The notes beneath the pieces are model-generated. The model saw only the letters and a list, made by a program, of their open reading frames with translations. It was not told the origin of the DNA and searched no databases. A program made the position numbers and the translations under genes. A stretch of DNA of 64,000 nucleotides from Falsiroseomonas sp050563525 (GTDB lineage Bacteria; Pseudomonadota; Alphaproteobacteria; Acetobacterales; Acetobacteraceae), in assembly GCF_050563525.1 (NCBI RefSeq), contig NZ_JBNXUN010000019.1, forward strand, positions 1-64,000. Reading direction: 5' to 3'. The first letter of the stretch is position 1; each line of letters starts with the position of its first letter. This document shows, one piece after another, positions 42,720 to 51,744 of this stretch.

Positions 42720-43718
42720 TCACCACCTCCGCAAAAGCGCCTCGGCGCCTTCGGCCAATTCATGGACGATGGCGGCCGCAGGCTGGATCCGCTTCACGCC
42801 GCCAACCGACTCGCCAGCCCAAAGCGGCAGAGCGGCAATGTGGCCGGTCACCATCCGATCCGCGACGGCCGTGGCGAAGCGCGCGATCGGCATGCGCGTG
42901 CCGTCGAGGCGCGAGCCCTCCGCAATGATCTCGGCGGGGGCCATCCTGGCGGCTTCGAGGCAGGAGCGGAGAACCCGGTGCGGAGCATCGGGCCAACCGC
43001 CCCGGAACGCGTCGGTATGGATGGTATCCCCGGCTTCCGCGGCGATCAGCGCGGCGACGTAGTCTGGATGCGCACCCGCTTCCTGGGCCGCGATAAAACG
43101 CGTCCCGACACGGACACCCTGGGCTCCAGCGGCAAGGGCCGCCGCCATGGCACGCGCGCTGCCGATGCCGCCAGCGGCCAGCACCGGCACGTCCACCGCG
43201 TCAAGGATCTCGGCGAGCAGCGGCAGCAGGCCGATCCGGCCGCGAACGTGGCCACCCGCCTCGACGCCCTGGGCCACGATCAGGTCACACCCGGCCTCGA
43301 CGGCCGCCACAGCCTCGCTGCGCGACCCCACCTGCCAGCACGCCAGGGCACCACCCTTGTGGACGATCTCGACCAGCTTCGGATCAGGATCGCCGTAGAA
43401 GAAATCGACAACCCGTGCGGCCTCCGCAGCCACCCCGACGCAGGCGAGGTCGAGCGGCTGGCGGCCATGGCGTCCTTCCAGGTGCACCGGTGAGACAAGG
43501 AAGTTGACCCCAAAGGGCCGGGTCGTGAGCAAGCGTACGCGTTCCAGCAGCACCGCCAATGTCGCGGGTGTCAGGCCCGCGCGTGCCGTTCCGACCATGC
43601 CGAGCCCACCTGCTTCCGACACCGCCGCGGCCAGTTCGGGCGGCGACACGCCACCCATGCCAGCCTGCTGCAGAGGCACCGTGCAGCCGACAAGCTGTGT
43701 GAAGCGGGTGCTGATCAT
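42720..43718 (-). CDS. nitronate monooxygenase family protein
   Basis: This 332-residue FMN-dependent TIM barrel of the NMO/2-nitropropane dioxygenase family shows PLQQAGMGGVSPPELAAAVSEAGG, then GCDLIVAQGVEAGGHVRG, VPVLAAGGIGSARAMAAALAAGAQGVRVGTRF split at phosphate-binding turns, and a Ser/Thr-rich end. It oxidises alkyl nitronates or related compounds; a class I catalytic His is present in GGHVRG. It is convergent with gpmI and independent of it. Confidence 0.88.
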   Translation of the reverse strand: MISTRFTQLVGCTVPLQQAGMGGVSPPELAAAVSEAGGLGMVGTARAGLTPATLAVLLERVRLLTTRPFGVNFLVSPVHLEGRHGRQPLDLACVGVAAEAARVVDFFYGDPDPKLVEIVHKGGALACWQVGSRSEAVAAVEAGCDLIVAQGVEAGGHVRGRIGLLPLLAEILDAVDVPVLAAGGIGSARAMAAALAAGAQGVRVGTRFIAAQEAGAHPDYVAALIAAEAGDTIHTDAFRGGWPDAPHRVLRSCLEAARMAPAEIIAEGSRLDGTRMPIARFATAVADRMVTGHIAALPLWAGESVGGVKRIQPAAAIVHELAEGAEALLRRW

Positions 43719-43766
43719 GGGCTGGCCCTCCCCTGTTGCTCGTCATCCTCCGGCAGCGGCTGACCC

Positions 43767-44021
43767 TTACCGCTCGCCGAGCCGCCGTCGCAGCGCGTAA
43801 AGCTGGTCGAGCAGCGACAGCACCAGCGGCAGCGCCTCCTCGTTCACCGCCAGATCCTCGCGCAGTTCGAGGATCAGCCGCACGCGCTCCACGTCGATGT
43901 CCTGGAAGCGCAGCTCACCGGCCTCGGAGTCGGCGCGGACGTATCCGGCGGCGACCCAGTCGCGCAGCTCCTCCGGCTGCAAACGCCCGAAGCGGGCGCA
44001 GACCAACTCCAGCGTCATCAT
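43767..44021 (-). CDS. cbpM: chaperone modulator CbpM-like protein
   Basis: The 84-residue protein matches the CbpM/MerR-like modulator: LELVCARFGRLQPEELRDWV, then DVERVRLILELREDLAVN and LPLVLSLLDQLYALRRRLG. CbpM binds the J domain of CbpA and restrains it. Its ATG overlaps the cbpA stop by four bases (ATGA), so the two are coupled, which supports the call. Confidence 0.88.
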   Translation of the reverse strand: MMTLELVCARFGRLQPEELRDWVAAGYVRADSEAGELRFQDIDVERVRLILELREDLAVNEEALPLVLSLLDQLYALRRRLGER

Positions 44022-44926
44022 GGCGCGGCCTCCATCCCCCGGCGCGGGTCCTCCTGGTGCTCCGGCTGCCAGTCGCGCAGGAAGGCCTCCAGCGCCGCGT
44101 CCGGCCTGCCCACCACAACGCTCAGCGTTAGCAGCAGATCGCCGGCGGGCTTGCCCGCATGCGCCGGGATGCCCTTGCCGCGCAGGCGGATCTGCCGGCC
44201 GGTGTCACTGGCTGGCGGCAGGGTGACACGCAGGGCGCCGCCGGGCGCCGGAACCGTCACCGCGCCACCCAGCACCGCCTCCCGCAGCGTCACCGGCAAA
44301 TCCATGTGCAGGTCCCGGCCCTCGCGGCGGAGGAACGGGTGGTCCTCCACCTCCAGTTCGATCACGGCGTTGCCGGCGGGGCCGCCGTTGCGGCCAGGGC
44401 CACCCTGGCCGCGCAACCGCAGCGACTGGCCGGTGGTGACGCCGGGCGGGATGCGGACGCTGAGGCGGCGGCCATCGGGCAGCACCAGCTCCTCCGTCGC
44501 GCCCAGCACGGCGGACAGGAACGGCACGCGCAGCCGGTAGCTTTCGTCACGACCGGGTCGCGGTGCCGATTCGGCGGCCTGGCGGGCGGCGAACATGTCC
44601 GCGAACAGGTCCTCGAAGACACCGGCTTCCGTGAAGGGCTCGTAGCGGTTGCCCTGCGCGGCATCCGCGTGCCGGCGCCAGCCGCCGGCCGGCGCCGCCT
44701 CCTGGCCCTCGGCGTCGATCTCGCCTCGGTCGAAGCGCTCGCGGGTCTCCGGGTCCGACAGGATGGCATTGGCGGCGGAGGCTGCCTTGAAGCGCGCTTC
44801 GGCCTCCGGCTTGCCGGGGTTCAGGTCGGGGTGGTTCTGCCGCGCCAGCTTGCGGTAGGCGCGCTTGATCGCCTCCTGCGTCGCGTCCCGCGGCACACCC
44901 AGAACCTTGTACGGATCTTCGGCCAT
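44018..44926 (-). CDS. cbpA: CbpA-type DnaJ co-chaperone
   Basis: The 302-residue J protein has an N-terminal J domain with HPD at 32-34 (KLARQNHPDLNPG), a short Gly/Pro linker and two DnaJ C-terminal substrate-binding barrels (EELVLPDGRRLSVRIPPGV, LRVTLPPASDTGRQIRLRGK). It lacks the zinc-finger region, as CbpA proteins do. It stimulates DnaK and may bind curved DNA. It is followed by cbpM and divergent from the EnvC gene. Confidence 0.93.
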   Translation of the reverse strand: MAEDPYKVLGVPRDATQEAIKRAYRKLARQNHPDLNPGKPEAEARFKAASAANAILSDPETRERFDRGEIDAEGQEAAPAGGWRRHADAAQGNRYEPFTEAGVFEDLFADMFAARQAAESAPRPGRDESYRLRVPFLSAVLGATEELVLPDGRRLSVRIPPGVTTGQSLRLRGQGGPGRNGGPAGNAVIELEVEDHPFLRREGRDLHMDLPVTLREAVLGGAVTVPAPGGALRVTLPPASDTGRQIRLRGKGIPAHAGKPAGDLLLTLSVVVGRPDAALEAFLRDWQPEHQEDPRRGMEAAP

Positions 44927-45049
44927 GGCGACCCTTTGTGATCTGACGCGGCGATGGTGGGACCAACCAGCCCTGCGCTGCAAAGCACCTTGTCGCGCAG
45001 GCCGTCCAGGGTTGTCCCGCCGGACGGGCGGGCGCTATGCAGCAAGGGG

Positions 45050-46375
45050 GTGCTGCATTTGAAGGGTTCGAGAGATCAGCGTGCCGGCCAGGGGCACAGC
45101 CGGACGCTTCGTCCGCTGCTGCTCGCGCTGCTTGCCGTCCTTGCGCTGCCCGCGCCAGCCCCGGCCCAGCCCACCGCGCGCGACCTGCGCGCCGCCGAAC
45201 AGGCGGCGGAGGAGCGCCGCGCCGAAGCCGAGGCCGCCGCCACCCGCGCCCGCACCCTGGCGGAGGAGGAGGTGGCCCTGGCCGCCCGGCGCGTCGAGCT
45301 CGCCGCCCTGGCGCAGGCGGCGGAGGCCGAGGTGGCGGAGGTATCGGCACGTCTGGAAGCGGCGCAGGCCGACGGCGCGCGGGCGGCGCGGCAGATCGCC
45401 GACCGCGCCGCGGCATTGCGGCCGCTGCTGCCGGTGATGCTGCGGTTGTCGCTGTATCCGGCGGAGACGGTGCTGGCGATTCCCGGCGAGCCTGAGGATG
45501 CGCTGCGCGGCGCCCTGGTGCTGCGCGGCCTGATCCGCCGCATGGAGGAGGAAGCCGAGTCGCTGCGCCAGGCACAGAGGGAAGCGCAGCAGGCCGAATG
45601 GCTGGCGGCGCGCGAAGCCATGGCGCTGGCCGAGGCCGAGGCCCAGGCGCGGGAAGCCGTGGCCGGTCTCGAGGCGGAACTGGCCGTCGCCCGTACCCGC
45701 CGGGGCGAGGCCGAGGCGGCGGAGGAACGCGCCGCCACCCAGGCCGCCGCCGCCGCGGCACGAGCCGGCGACCTGGCCGATGTGCTGGCGCGCCTACAAC
45801 GGGACCGGGAGCGGCGGGAGGCCCAGGCCCGCGCCAATGCCGCCGCCCGCGCCGCCGAACAGGCGCGCCAGGTGGCGGAGGCGGAGCGGGAACAGCGCCT
45901 GGCCGCCGCACGCCCGGCCCCGCGCCCTTCCGAGGCGCCGGAGCGCCCGCCGGCCGGACGCCCCGAAGCTGGAGGCCCGGCAGCGGCTCCCGTGCCATTC
46001 GGCGGCCGTGCGCTGCCGGTTGCCGGCCGCATCGTCACCAGCTGGGGCCAGGCCGCGCCCGGTGGGCCGCATCGCGGGCTGACCTATGCGACGGCCGGCG
46101 GCGCCCGCGTGGTCTCCCCCTGCAACGGGCGCGCGGTTTATGCTGCGCCTTTTCGATCCTTCGGCCTTCTGTTGATTGTGGATTGCGGAGGGGGCTACCA
46201 TTTTGTGCTGGCAGGGATGGATCGGCTCGACGCGGCGGCCGGGCAGCGGCTACTGGCGGGTGAACCGATCGGCGTGCTGGGCGGCGCTGGCGGTTCGGGC
46301 GGTTCCCTCTATGTGGAGTTGCGGCGAAGCGGGCAGCCGGTGGATCCGCGGCCGTGGTTTGCGGCGCGAGGTTAA
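45050..46375 (+). CDS. EnvC-like murein hydrolase activator with degenerate LytM domain
   Basis: The ~441-residue exported protein has a signal peptide (LLLALLAVLALPAPAPAQ), a long Ala/Glu/Arg coiled coil (~residues 45-300), a Pro-rich linker, and a C-terminal LytM domain. The zinc ligands are lost: HRGLT replaces HxxxD, and SLYVE replaces the HxH strand. This is the EnvC pattern, in which the domain activates amidases instead of cutting. The exact start is unsure: GTG 45050 is used, TTG 45059 and ATG 44954 are alternatives. It is followed by ctpA, the usual order in alphaproteobacteria. Confidence 0.82.
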   Translation: MLHLKGSRDQRAGQGHSRTLRPLLLALLAVLALPAPAPAQPTARDLRAAEQAAEERRAEAEAAATRARTLAEEEVALAARRVELAALAQAAEAEVAEVSARLEAAQADGARAARQIADRAAALRPLLPVMLRLSLYPAETVLAIPGEPEDALRGALVLRGLIRRMEEEAESLRQAQREAQQAEWLAAREAMALAEAEAQAREAVAGLEAELAVARTRRGEAEAAEERAATQAAAAAARAGDLADVLARLQRDRERREAQARANAAARAAEQARQVAEAEREQRLAAARPAPRPSEAPERPPAGRPEAGGPAAAPVPFGGRALPVAGRIVTSWGQAAPGGPHRGLTYATAGGARVVSPCNGRAVYAAPFRSFGLLLIVDCGGGYHFVLAGMDRLDAAAGQRLLAGEPIGVLGGAGGSGGSLYVELRRSGQPVDPRPWFAARG

Positions 46376-46451
46376 CCTTCGGGTCATCTCCCGGGGGCAT
46401 GTTGGTCAGGTCGGCGGCTCCAAGGCCGCGACCCAAGGATCGGGTGGTCGC

Positions 46452-47951
46452 ATGAGCGACGTGTCTGGAAACAAGGATGGCCGGGACAACACCGGCAGGA
46501 TGCCGAGTGCCGGCCAGGCTGTGCTGATGCAACCGGCGAAGCCTTCCCGCAGGCGGCGGCTTGGCGTCGCGGGTGCGGTCACGGCGGCCTTCCTGGCCGG
46601 TGCGGTGGTCGGCCCGATGGTCGCGGTGCCCGGCATGCAGGCCTGGGCGCAGGAAGGCGGCCGGGCCGAGACCTACCGGCTGCTGAACCTGTTCGGCGAC
46701 GTGTTCGAGCGGATTCGTGCCGAATACGTGGTGCCGGTGACAGATCGCGACGTGATCGAGAGCGCCATCAACGGCATGCTCCAGGGACTCGACCCGCACT
46801 CCTCCTACATGAACCCGCGATCCTTCCGGGACATGCAGGTGCAGACGCGCGGCGAATTCGGCGGCCTCGGCATCGAGGTGACGCAGGAAGGCGGCTACGT
46901 GAAGGTGATCAGCCCGATCGACGACACGCCGGCCTCCCGCGCCGGGGTCAAGCCGGGCGATCTCATCACCCACCTGAACGGCCAGTCTACGCAGGGCCTG
47001 TCCTTGCAGGACGCGGTGGAACAGATGCGCGGCGAGCGCGGCAGTTCCATTCGCCTGACCATCCGGCGCGAGGGCGAGGCCCGGCCGGTGGAAATTTCCC
47101 TGACCCGCGACGTGATCCGCCCGCAGGTGGCCCGCTTCCGGCTGGAAGGGAACGACATCGCCTATATCCGGCTGTCCTCCTTCAACGAACGCACCGAATC
47201 GGCGCTGCGCAACGCCATGACCACCATGCGCAACCAGGCTGGCAGCAACCTGCGCGGCCTGGTTCTGGACCTGCGCAACAATCCGGGCGGCCTGCTCGAC
47301 CAGGCGGTGCAGGTGACGGACGACTTCCTCGACCAGGGCGAGATCGTCTCCACCCGCGCCCGGCGGCCGGAAGATGCGCAGCGCTGGAATGCGCGCCCGG
47401 GCGACATCGCCCAGGGGCTGCCCATCGTGGTGCTGGTCAATTCCGGCTCCGCCAGCGCGTCCGAGATCGTTGCCGGCGCCCTGCAGGACCATCGCCGCGC
47501 CGTCGTCATGGGCGTGAAGTCGTTCGGCAAGGGCAGCGTGCAGACCGTCATGCCAATCCCTGGCAACGGCGCCATCCGCCTGACGACCGCGCGCTACTAC
47601 ACCCCCTCCGGCCGCTCGATCCAGGCGACCGGGATCGAGCCGGATATCGAGGTGCTGGCCACCAGGCCGGACCCGAACATCACGGCGCGTGAGCGTGATC
47701 GCGAATCCGACCTGCGGCGTTCGCTGCGCAACGACAATGACAGCAGCGTGGACCCGACCCCGCCGCCGCCCCTGCCGGCGCTGAACCTGCCGGCCGGCGT
47801 GGTGGACCGCGTGGTGCGCCAGCCCGCGGAGGGCGCGGCGGCCTTCGACCCGACCAAGCCGGAAACCGACCACCAGTTGCAGCAGGCGGTCCAGTTGCTG
47901 CGCAACATCGCCGCCGCCCCCGGCGCACCGCAGCGCCGTGCGCAACGCTGA
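46452..47951 (+). CDS. ctpA: C-terminal processing peptidase, S41 family
   Basis: The 499-residue periplasmic serine protease has a membrane anchor/signal at about residues 37-62, then a PDZ domain (VKVISPIDDTPASRAGVKPG). The catalytic S41 region shows S335 in NSGSASASE, K360 in KSFGKGS and Q364; the 25- and 4-residue spacings match CtpB. The Pro-rich C-terminal tail is long. It cleaves periplasmic proteins at hydrophobic C-termini. It lies 76 bases after the envC-like gene. Confidence 0.94.
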   Translation: MSDVSGNKDGRDNTGRMPSAGQAVLMQPAKPSRRRRLGVAGAVTAAFLAGAVVGPMVAVPGMQAWAQEGGRAETYRLLNLFGDVFERIRAEYVVPVTDRDVIESAINGMLQGLDPHSSYMNPRSFRDMQVQTRGEFGGLGIEVTQEGGYVKVISPIDDTPASRAGVKPGDLITHLNGQSTQGLSLQDAVEQMRGERGSSIRLTIRREGEARPVEISLTRDVIRPQVARFRLEGNDIAYIRLSSFNERTESALRNAMTTMRNQAGSNLRGLVLDLRNNPGGLLDQAVQVTDDFLDQGEIVSTRARRPEDAQRWNARPGDIAQGLPIVVLVNSGSASASEIVAGALQDHRRAVVMGVKSFGKGSVQTVMPIPGNGAIRLTTARYYTPSGRSIQATGIEPDIEVLATRPDPNITARERDRESDLRRSLRNDNDSSVDPTPPPPLPALNLPAGVVDRVVRQPAEGAAAFDPTKPETDHQLQQAVQLLRNIAAAPGAPQRRAQR

Positions 47952-48002
47952 CCCTGGCAGTCTGCTGAGGGAGAAGACGCGTCGGGCCGCGCTGCGCCTG
48001 CC

Positions 48003-49145
48003 GTGAATCGAGGCCGCCGGGCCCTGGGGGCGTTTTGGGCGGTCGTGATGCTGGCCCTCGGTATGGGGGCCGGCACGCTGCAATGGCTGGGGCCACCACC
48101 CGATGCGGCCAGCGTCGCGGCGCCGGCGAGCCTGGCGGCCGCCGACCCGGCGCCGCCGGCACCCGTCGCGACCGTAGCTGCCGAACCGGTCGTCGAAGCT
48201 CCCATGGCAGCCGCCGCAGAGCCCATCGCCGCAACCGGAGCCCCGGTGCGGACCGAACCGCCAGCCGCACCGGCCCCGCCGCCACTGGTCACGCCGGTCG
48301 CCATGCCGCAACCGGGCGCTGCCGAGCCCCGCATCGCCGAGCCCGAGCCCGAAATGCTGGAGCGGACCCGCGCCGGGCTGGTGCCGAAGCTGGGGCCTGA
48401 TGGCCGTACCTCCATCCGCCACTATGCCCGCCCCTTCGACCGCGACGCGGAACGCCGCCCGCGCATCGGCCTGATCATCGGCAATATGGGCCTGTTCGCC
48501 CAACACTCCGAGGAAGCCATTCGTAGGCTCCCGGGCGCCGTCACCCTGGCCTTCAGCCCCTACGCCCAGCGGCCGGAACCGCTGCTGGAACGCGCCCGGG
48601 CGCGGGGGATGGAGGTGCTGACGGCGCTGCCGCTGGAGCCTGCCGGCTTCGGCCAATTCGCCGACCCCGGCGACCGCGCCCTGCTGACCGGCTTGCCGGT
48701 GGAGGAAAACCTGGAACGCCTGGACTGGGCGCTGTCCCGCATGCAGGGCCAGGTCGGCGCCATCGGTGCTCTCGGCCGGCTGCGCGGGGAGCGCTTCGCC
48801 GCCAATGCCGAGCTGCTCGGCATCATCCAGGCGGCGCTGACCACGCGGGGCCTGCTGTACGTCGAACCGCGTCCCGGCGCCCCCACCCCGGCGCGCGCCT
48901 TCGGCCGCACGGTGGACCTGGTGCTGGACGAACCTTCCGAGACCCGCAGCGAGGTTGAGCGCCGCCTGACGGAGCTGGAGGCGCTGGCGCTGCGCAACGG
49001 CTCCGCCCTCGGCCTGCTCGGCAACCCGACTCCCTTCTTCACCGCCGCCATCCTGGCCTGGTCGGCGGGGCTCGAGGATCGCGGCGCGGTGCTGGCGCCG
49101 GTTACCGTGCTGCTGCGGCGGCCCGGCACGCAGGCGGCGCGTTGA
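48003..49145 (+). CDS. divergent polysaccharide deacetylase family protein
   Basis: The 380-residue protein starts at GTG 48003 with a membrane anchor (ALGAFWAVVMLALGMGAGTL) and a long Ala/Pro-rich periplasmic linker to about residue 120. The deacetylase-like NodB barrel begins near PRIGLIIGNMGLFAQHSEEA; a conserved Asp-rich catalytic site is not clear, in line with the divergent group. It usually follows envC and ctpA in alphaproteobacteria and is thought to act in the cell envelope; the substrate is unknown. Confidence 0.88.
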   Translation: MNRGRRALGAFWAVVMLALGMGAGTLQWLGPPPDAASVAAPASLAAADPAPPAPVATVAAEPVVEAPMAAAAEPIAATGAPVRTEPPAAPAPPPLVTPVAMPQPGAAEPRIAEPEPEMLERTRAGLVPKLGPDGRTSIRHYARPFDRDAERRPRIGLIIGNMGLFAQHSEEAIRRLPGAVTLAFSPYAQRPEPLLERARARGMEVLTALPLEPAGFGQFADPGDRALLTGLPVEENLERLDWALSRMQGQVGAIGALGRLRGERFAANAELLGIIQAALTTRGLLYVEPRPGAPTPARAFGRTVDLVLDEPSETRSEVERRLTELEALALRNGSALGLLGNPTPFFTAAILAWSAGLEDRGAVLAPVTVLLRRPGTQAAR

Positions 49146-49176
49146 GGGGCGCCGCTTCACCGGCTACAAGGCGCGC

Positions 49177-49656
49177 ATGAGCCTTCCCTACCGCACCAAT
49201 GTCGGCGCCGTCCTGTTCAACCGCGACGGCCGCGTGCTGGTGGCCCGCCGCGCCGACATGCCCAACGCGGAAGGCCGCGCCGGCGGCTGGCAATTGCCGC
49301 AGGGCGGCGTCGATGCAGGCGAGGATCTGCGCCTCGCCGTGCTGCGCGAACTGGCCGAGGAGATCGGCACCGACCGCGCCGAGATCATCGCCGAGCACCC
49401 GGAGTGGCTGAGCTACGACTTTCCGCCCGAGCTGCAATCCATGCGGATGGCGCAGAAATACCGCGGCCAGCGGCAACGCTGGTTCGCACTGCGTTTTCGG
49501 GGCGAGGATTCCGACATCCGGCTCGATGCCGACCCGCACCCGGAATTCGATGCCTGGCGCTGGACCGACATCGGCGAGTTGCCGGACCTCGCCGTGTCCT
49601 TCAAGCGCGACATCTACGCCGAACTGGTACGCGAATTTTCCCGGTTTGCCGGCTGA
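49177..49656 (+). CDS. rppH: RNA pyrophosphohydrolase
   Basis: The 159-residue Nudix enzyme removes pyrophosphate from 5'-triphosphate RNA to start decay. The Nudix box is complete at 44-64: G44, E49, R57, E58, E61/E62 and G64 in GGVDAGEDLRLAVLRELAEE. Start MSLPYRTNVGAVLFNRDG and the PQGGVDAGE context are typical of RppH. It ends the envC-ctpA-deacetylase-rppH run. Its stop shares a hairpin with the convergent GH10 gene. Confidence 0.95.
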   Translation: MSLPYRTNVGAVLFNRDGRVLVARRADMPNAEGRAGGWQLPQGGVDAGEDLRLAVLRELAEEIGTDRAEIIAEHPEWLSYDFPPELQSMRMAQKYRGQRQRWFALRFRGEDSDIRLDADPHPEFDAWRWTDIGELPDLAVSFKRDIYAELVREFSRFAG

Positions 49657-49666
49657 AGCGTCAGCC
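49651..49666. terminator. short hairpin containing two convergent stop codons
   Basis: Arms GGCTGA (49651-49656) and TCAGCC (49661-49666) enclose a 4-base loop. The rppH stop (49654-49656) is in the left arm and the GH10 stop (49663-49661) in the right. The stem is short, so a terminator role is tentative. Confidence 0.4.
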
Positions 49667-50803
49667 GACGCCTTGTCCCAGAAAGGCGCGGGCCAAAGCG
49701 CGCCACATCTGCTTGCGGTTCAGCTCCCAGTCATAGGGCAGGCCGCGATGCACGTCGCCGGGATCCAGCGCCACCGCCTGTTCCCGGTGCAGCCAGGACC
49801 AGCGGTCGCTGATGCCCCAGGTCAGCAGGGTGCGCGCCCCACCTTCGAAGGCGGCGGAGGCGAAGGCGTGGGTGCGTAAGGCCACGGCGGCATCGCGCGC
49901 GACGAAATCGCCGACCGGCGGCCGCACCTCCCGCACGTCCAGTTCCGTGATCAGCACCTGCAGGTCCAGCGCGCGGATGTCGCGGACAAATCGCGCGAAG
50001 ACGGCCGGGTTGAACGCCTCCCGCATCTGCAGATGTGCCTGGATGCCGACGGCGTCGAGCGGCACGTTGCGGTCGCGCAGGCTGCGCAGCAGGCGCAGAA
50101 GCCGGCGCCGCTTTTCCTCGGCCGAGGGGCTGTCCGCCTCCACGCCGTAGTCATTCAGGGTCAGGCGCAGCGTCGCATCGCGCTGCCTTGCCGCGCGCAA
50201 CGCCATCGGGATGTAGTCGGGGCCGAGTGCCCGCAGCCACGGCGTGCTGCGCAGGTCGCCGCTGTTGCCTGCCGGTTCCGGCACGTCGGAGCCCGGCGGG
50301 TTGGCGACGGGCTCGTTCACCACGTCCCAGTCGCGGATACGGGCGCGGGTGTGTGTCAGGACGCGGTCGAAATGCGCCTCCATCACCCCCTGGGCGCGGG
50401 CGCGGCTCTCGGCGAGGACGGGCGGCACCCAGGCGGGCAGTGAGTTGTGCCAGACCAACGCATGGCCGCGCAGTGGCTTGCGGAAATGCTCCGCCCAACT
50501 CAGCAGCGCATCGAGCTTGGTGAAGTCGAAGCGGCCGGCCTCCGGTTGCAGGCTCTCGAACTTCGCCTCGTATTCCGGCACCAGGATGCCGGCCTCCTGC
50601 GCCACCAGGGCCGCGAACTGCGGCTCCTCCGCGATCAGTTGCGCGGTGACGGCGCAGCCATAGGTGAAGCCGCGCGACTGCGCGATTTCGGCCAGCGGCC
50701 GGTCGGGCGCACTGGCGGGCGTGAAGGATTGGGCCCGGGCAGCGCGAGGAGCCGTGAAGGGCACAAGGACCAGGGGGGCGAGCGCCCGGCGGGACAGCGG
50801 CAA
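49661..50803 (-). CDS. secreted GH10 endo-1,4-beta-xylanase-like protein
   Basis: The 380-residue glycosidase begins with TTG 50803 (no ATG nearby) and a Tat-like signal (MPLSRRALAPLVLVPFTAPR, cleavage after ARA). The GH10 barrel has GHALVWHNSLPAW, the acid/base Glu E164 in DWDVVNEPV and the nucleophile E287 in VLITELDV, and LTWGISDRWSW near the end. It likely cuts xylan or a similar beta-glycan. It starts two bases after the ferritin-like gene stop with no clear ribosome binding site, so translation is probably coupled. Confidence 0.9.
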   Translation of the reverse strand: MPLSRRALAPLVLVPFTAPRAARAQSFTPASAPDRPLAEIAQSRGFTYGCAVTAQLIAEEPQFAALVAQEAGILVPEYEAKFESLQPEAGRFDFTKLDALLSWAEHFRKPLRGHALVWHNSLPAWVPPVLAESRARAQGVMEAHFDRVLTHTRARIRDWDVVNEPVANPPGSDVPEPAGNSGDLRSTPWLRALGPDYIPMALRAARQRDATLRLTLNDYGVEADSPSAEEKRRRLLRLLRSLRDRNVPLDAVGIQAHLQMREAFNPAVFARFVRDIRALDLQVLITELDVREVRPPVGDFVARDAAVALRTHAFASAAFEGGARTLLTWGISDRWSWLHREQAVALDPGDVHRGLPYDWELNRKQMWRALARAFLGQGVG

Positions 50804-50805
50804 GG

Positions 50806-51669
50806 TCAGGCGGCCATCGCCGGCGTGGTGGCGCCCGTGGTTGGGGCCGGCTTGGCCAGCAGCGCCTGGTAGCGGCCACGGCGCCAGGCCATCAGCCGCC
50901 AGGCACCTTTCGCGGCGAGCAGGGACATCCGCCCGCGCGGTTGCAGTCCGACCGACTTGAACACCATGCCCATGCCCCGTTCGATGTGGCGGAAGCGGTA
51001 ATAGGCCATGGCGCGGCCCATGTACCCCGCAATGCAACGATCATGGCTGTAGGGGGTATCGATCGCCTCGTTGCCGCAGTGGAAGGCGAAGGCGAGTTCA
51101 TCATCCTCCGACTCGCCGATCCGGCCGGCGGCGACCCGCAACCGTTGCAGGAAGGACAGCTTCTCCCGGCCCAGGTAGCGCTTCATGTGGTCGTAGAACA
51201 GCTTGAAATGGCGGTATTCATCCGCCGCGATCAGCTTGCAGACCTCCTTGAGCACAGGCTCATCGGTCGCCTCGCCGAGCGCGGTGTAGTAGCTGCTGGT
51301 ACCGGTCTCGACCATGCAGCGGGCGATGAGTTCGCCGGTGCGGGAGCCGCGGATGGAGGCATCGGCCTTGATGTCGATCTTGTAGCCGGCGCGGTAGCGG
51401 GCGAAGGCCTGTTCGAAATCCCAGGTCGGGTCCGCCAGCATCGCCCATTTGCCAAGGGCGTCGCCATGCTGGACCTCCTCCTCCGCCCAATGCGCGGCGG
51501 CCTGGTGGAAATCCGGATCGTCGTGGAAGACGGATTGCAGGTACAGGGCGTAGTCGTCGCCGTTGCGCTCGACCATCGCGGCGGCCTTCACCAGCGGCAC
51601 GATCTCGGGATCGAGCCGGGCCGGGTCGAACTGGTCCCAGCCGATCTGCTCGATACGCCAGTGCTTCAT
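50806..51669 (-). CDS. ferritin-like diiron protein related to acyl-ACP desaturases
   Basis: The 287-residue all-helical protein has a diiron ligand set: E34 (MVERNGDD), E65/H68 (WAEEEVQHGDAL), E121 (CMVETGTS) and E151/H154 (IAADEYRHFKLF). The EExxHGDxL and IAADExRH patterns resemble plant-type stearoyl-ACP desaturases more than ferritins. It could be a soluble desaturase or another diiron oxidase. It lies 75 bases after atpC and directly before the GH10 gene on the same strand. Confidence 0.75.
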   Translation of the reverse strand: MKHWRIEQIGWDQFDPARLDPEIVPLVKAAAMVERNGDDYALYLQSVFHDDPDFHQAAAHWAEEEVQHGDALGKWAMLADPTWDFEQAFARYRAGYKIDIKADASIRGSRTGELIARCMVETGTSSYYTALGEATDEPVLKEVCKLIAADEYRHFKLFYDHMKRYLGREKLSFLQRLRVAAGRIGESEDDELAFAFHCGNEAIDTPYSHDRCIAGYMGRAMAYYRFRHIERGMGMVFKSVGLQPRGRMSLLAAKGAWRLMAWRRGRYQALLAKPAPTTGATTPAMAA

Positions 51670-51744
51670 GCCACCAATCGCCCCCGGTTCAGACCGCCGC
51701 TAATGTCTTGCGGCGGGGAGGCAGTTTCAAGCGCCCCGCTTGGC

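Noticed and set aside
46035..49160. A 1041-codon open frame on the minus strand opposite ctpA and the deacetylase gene
   Set aside because: It mirrors two well-supported plus-strand genes, has a Gln/Arg/His/Gly-rich composition typical of GC-rich antisense frames and no recognisable domain.
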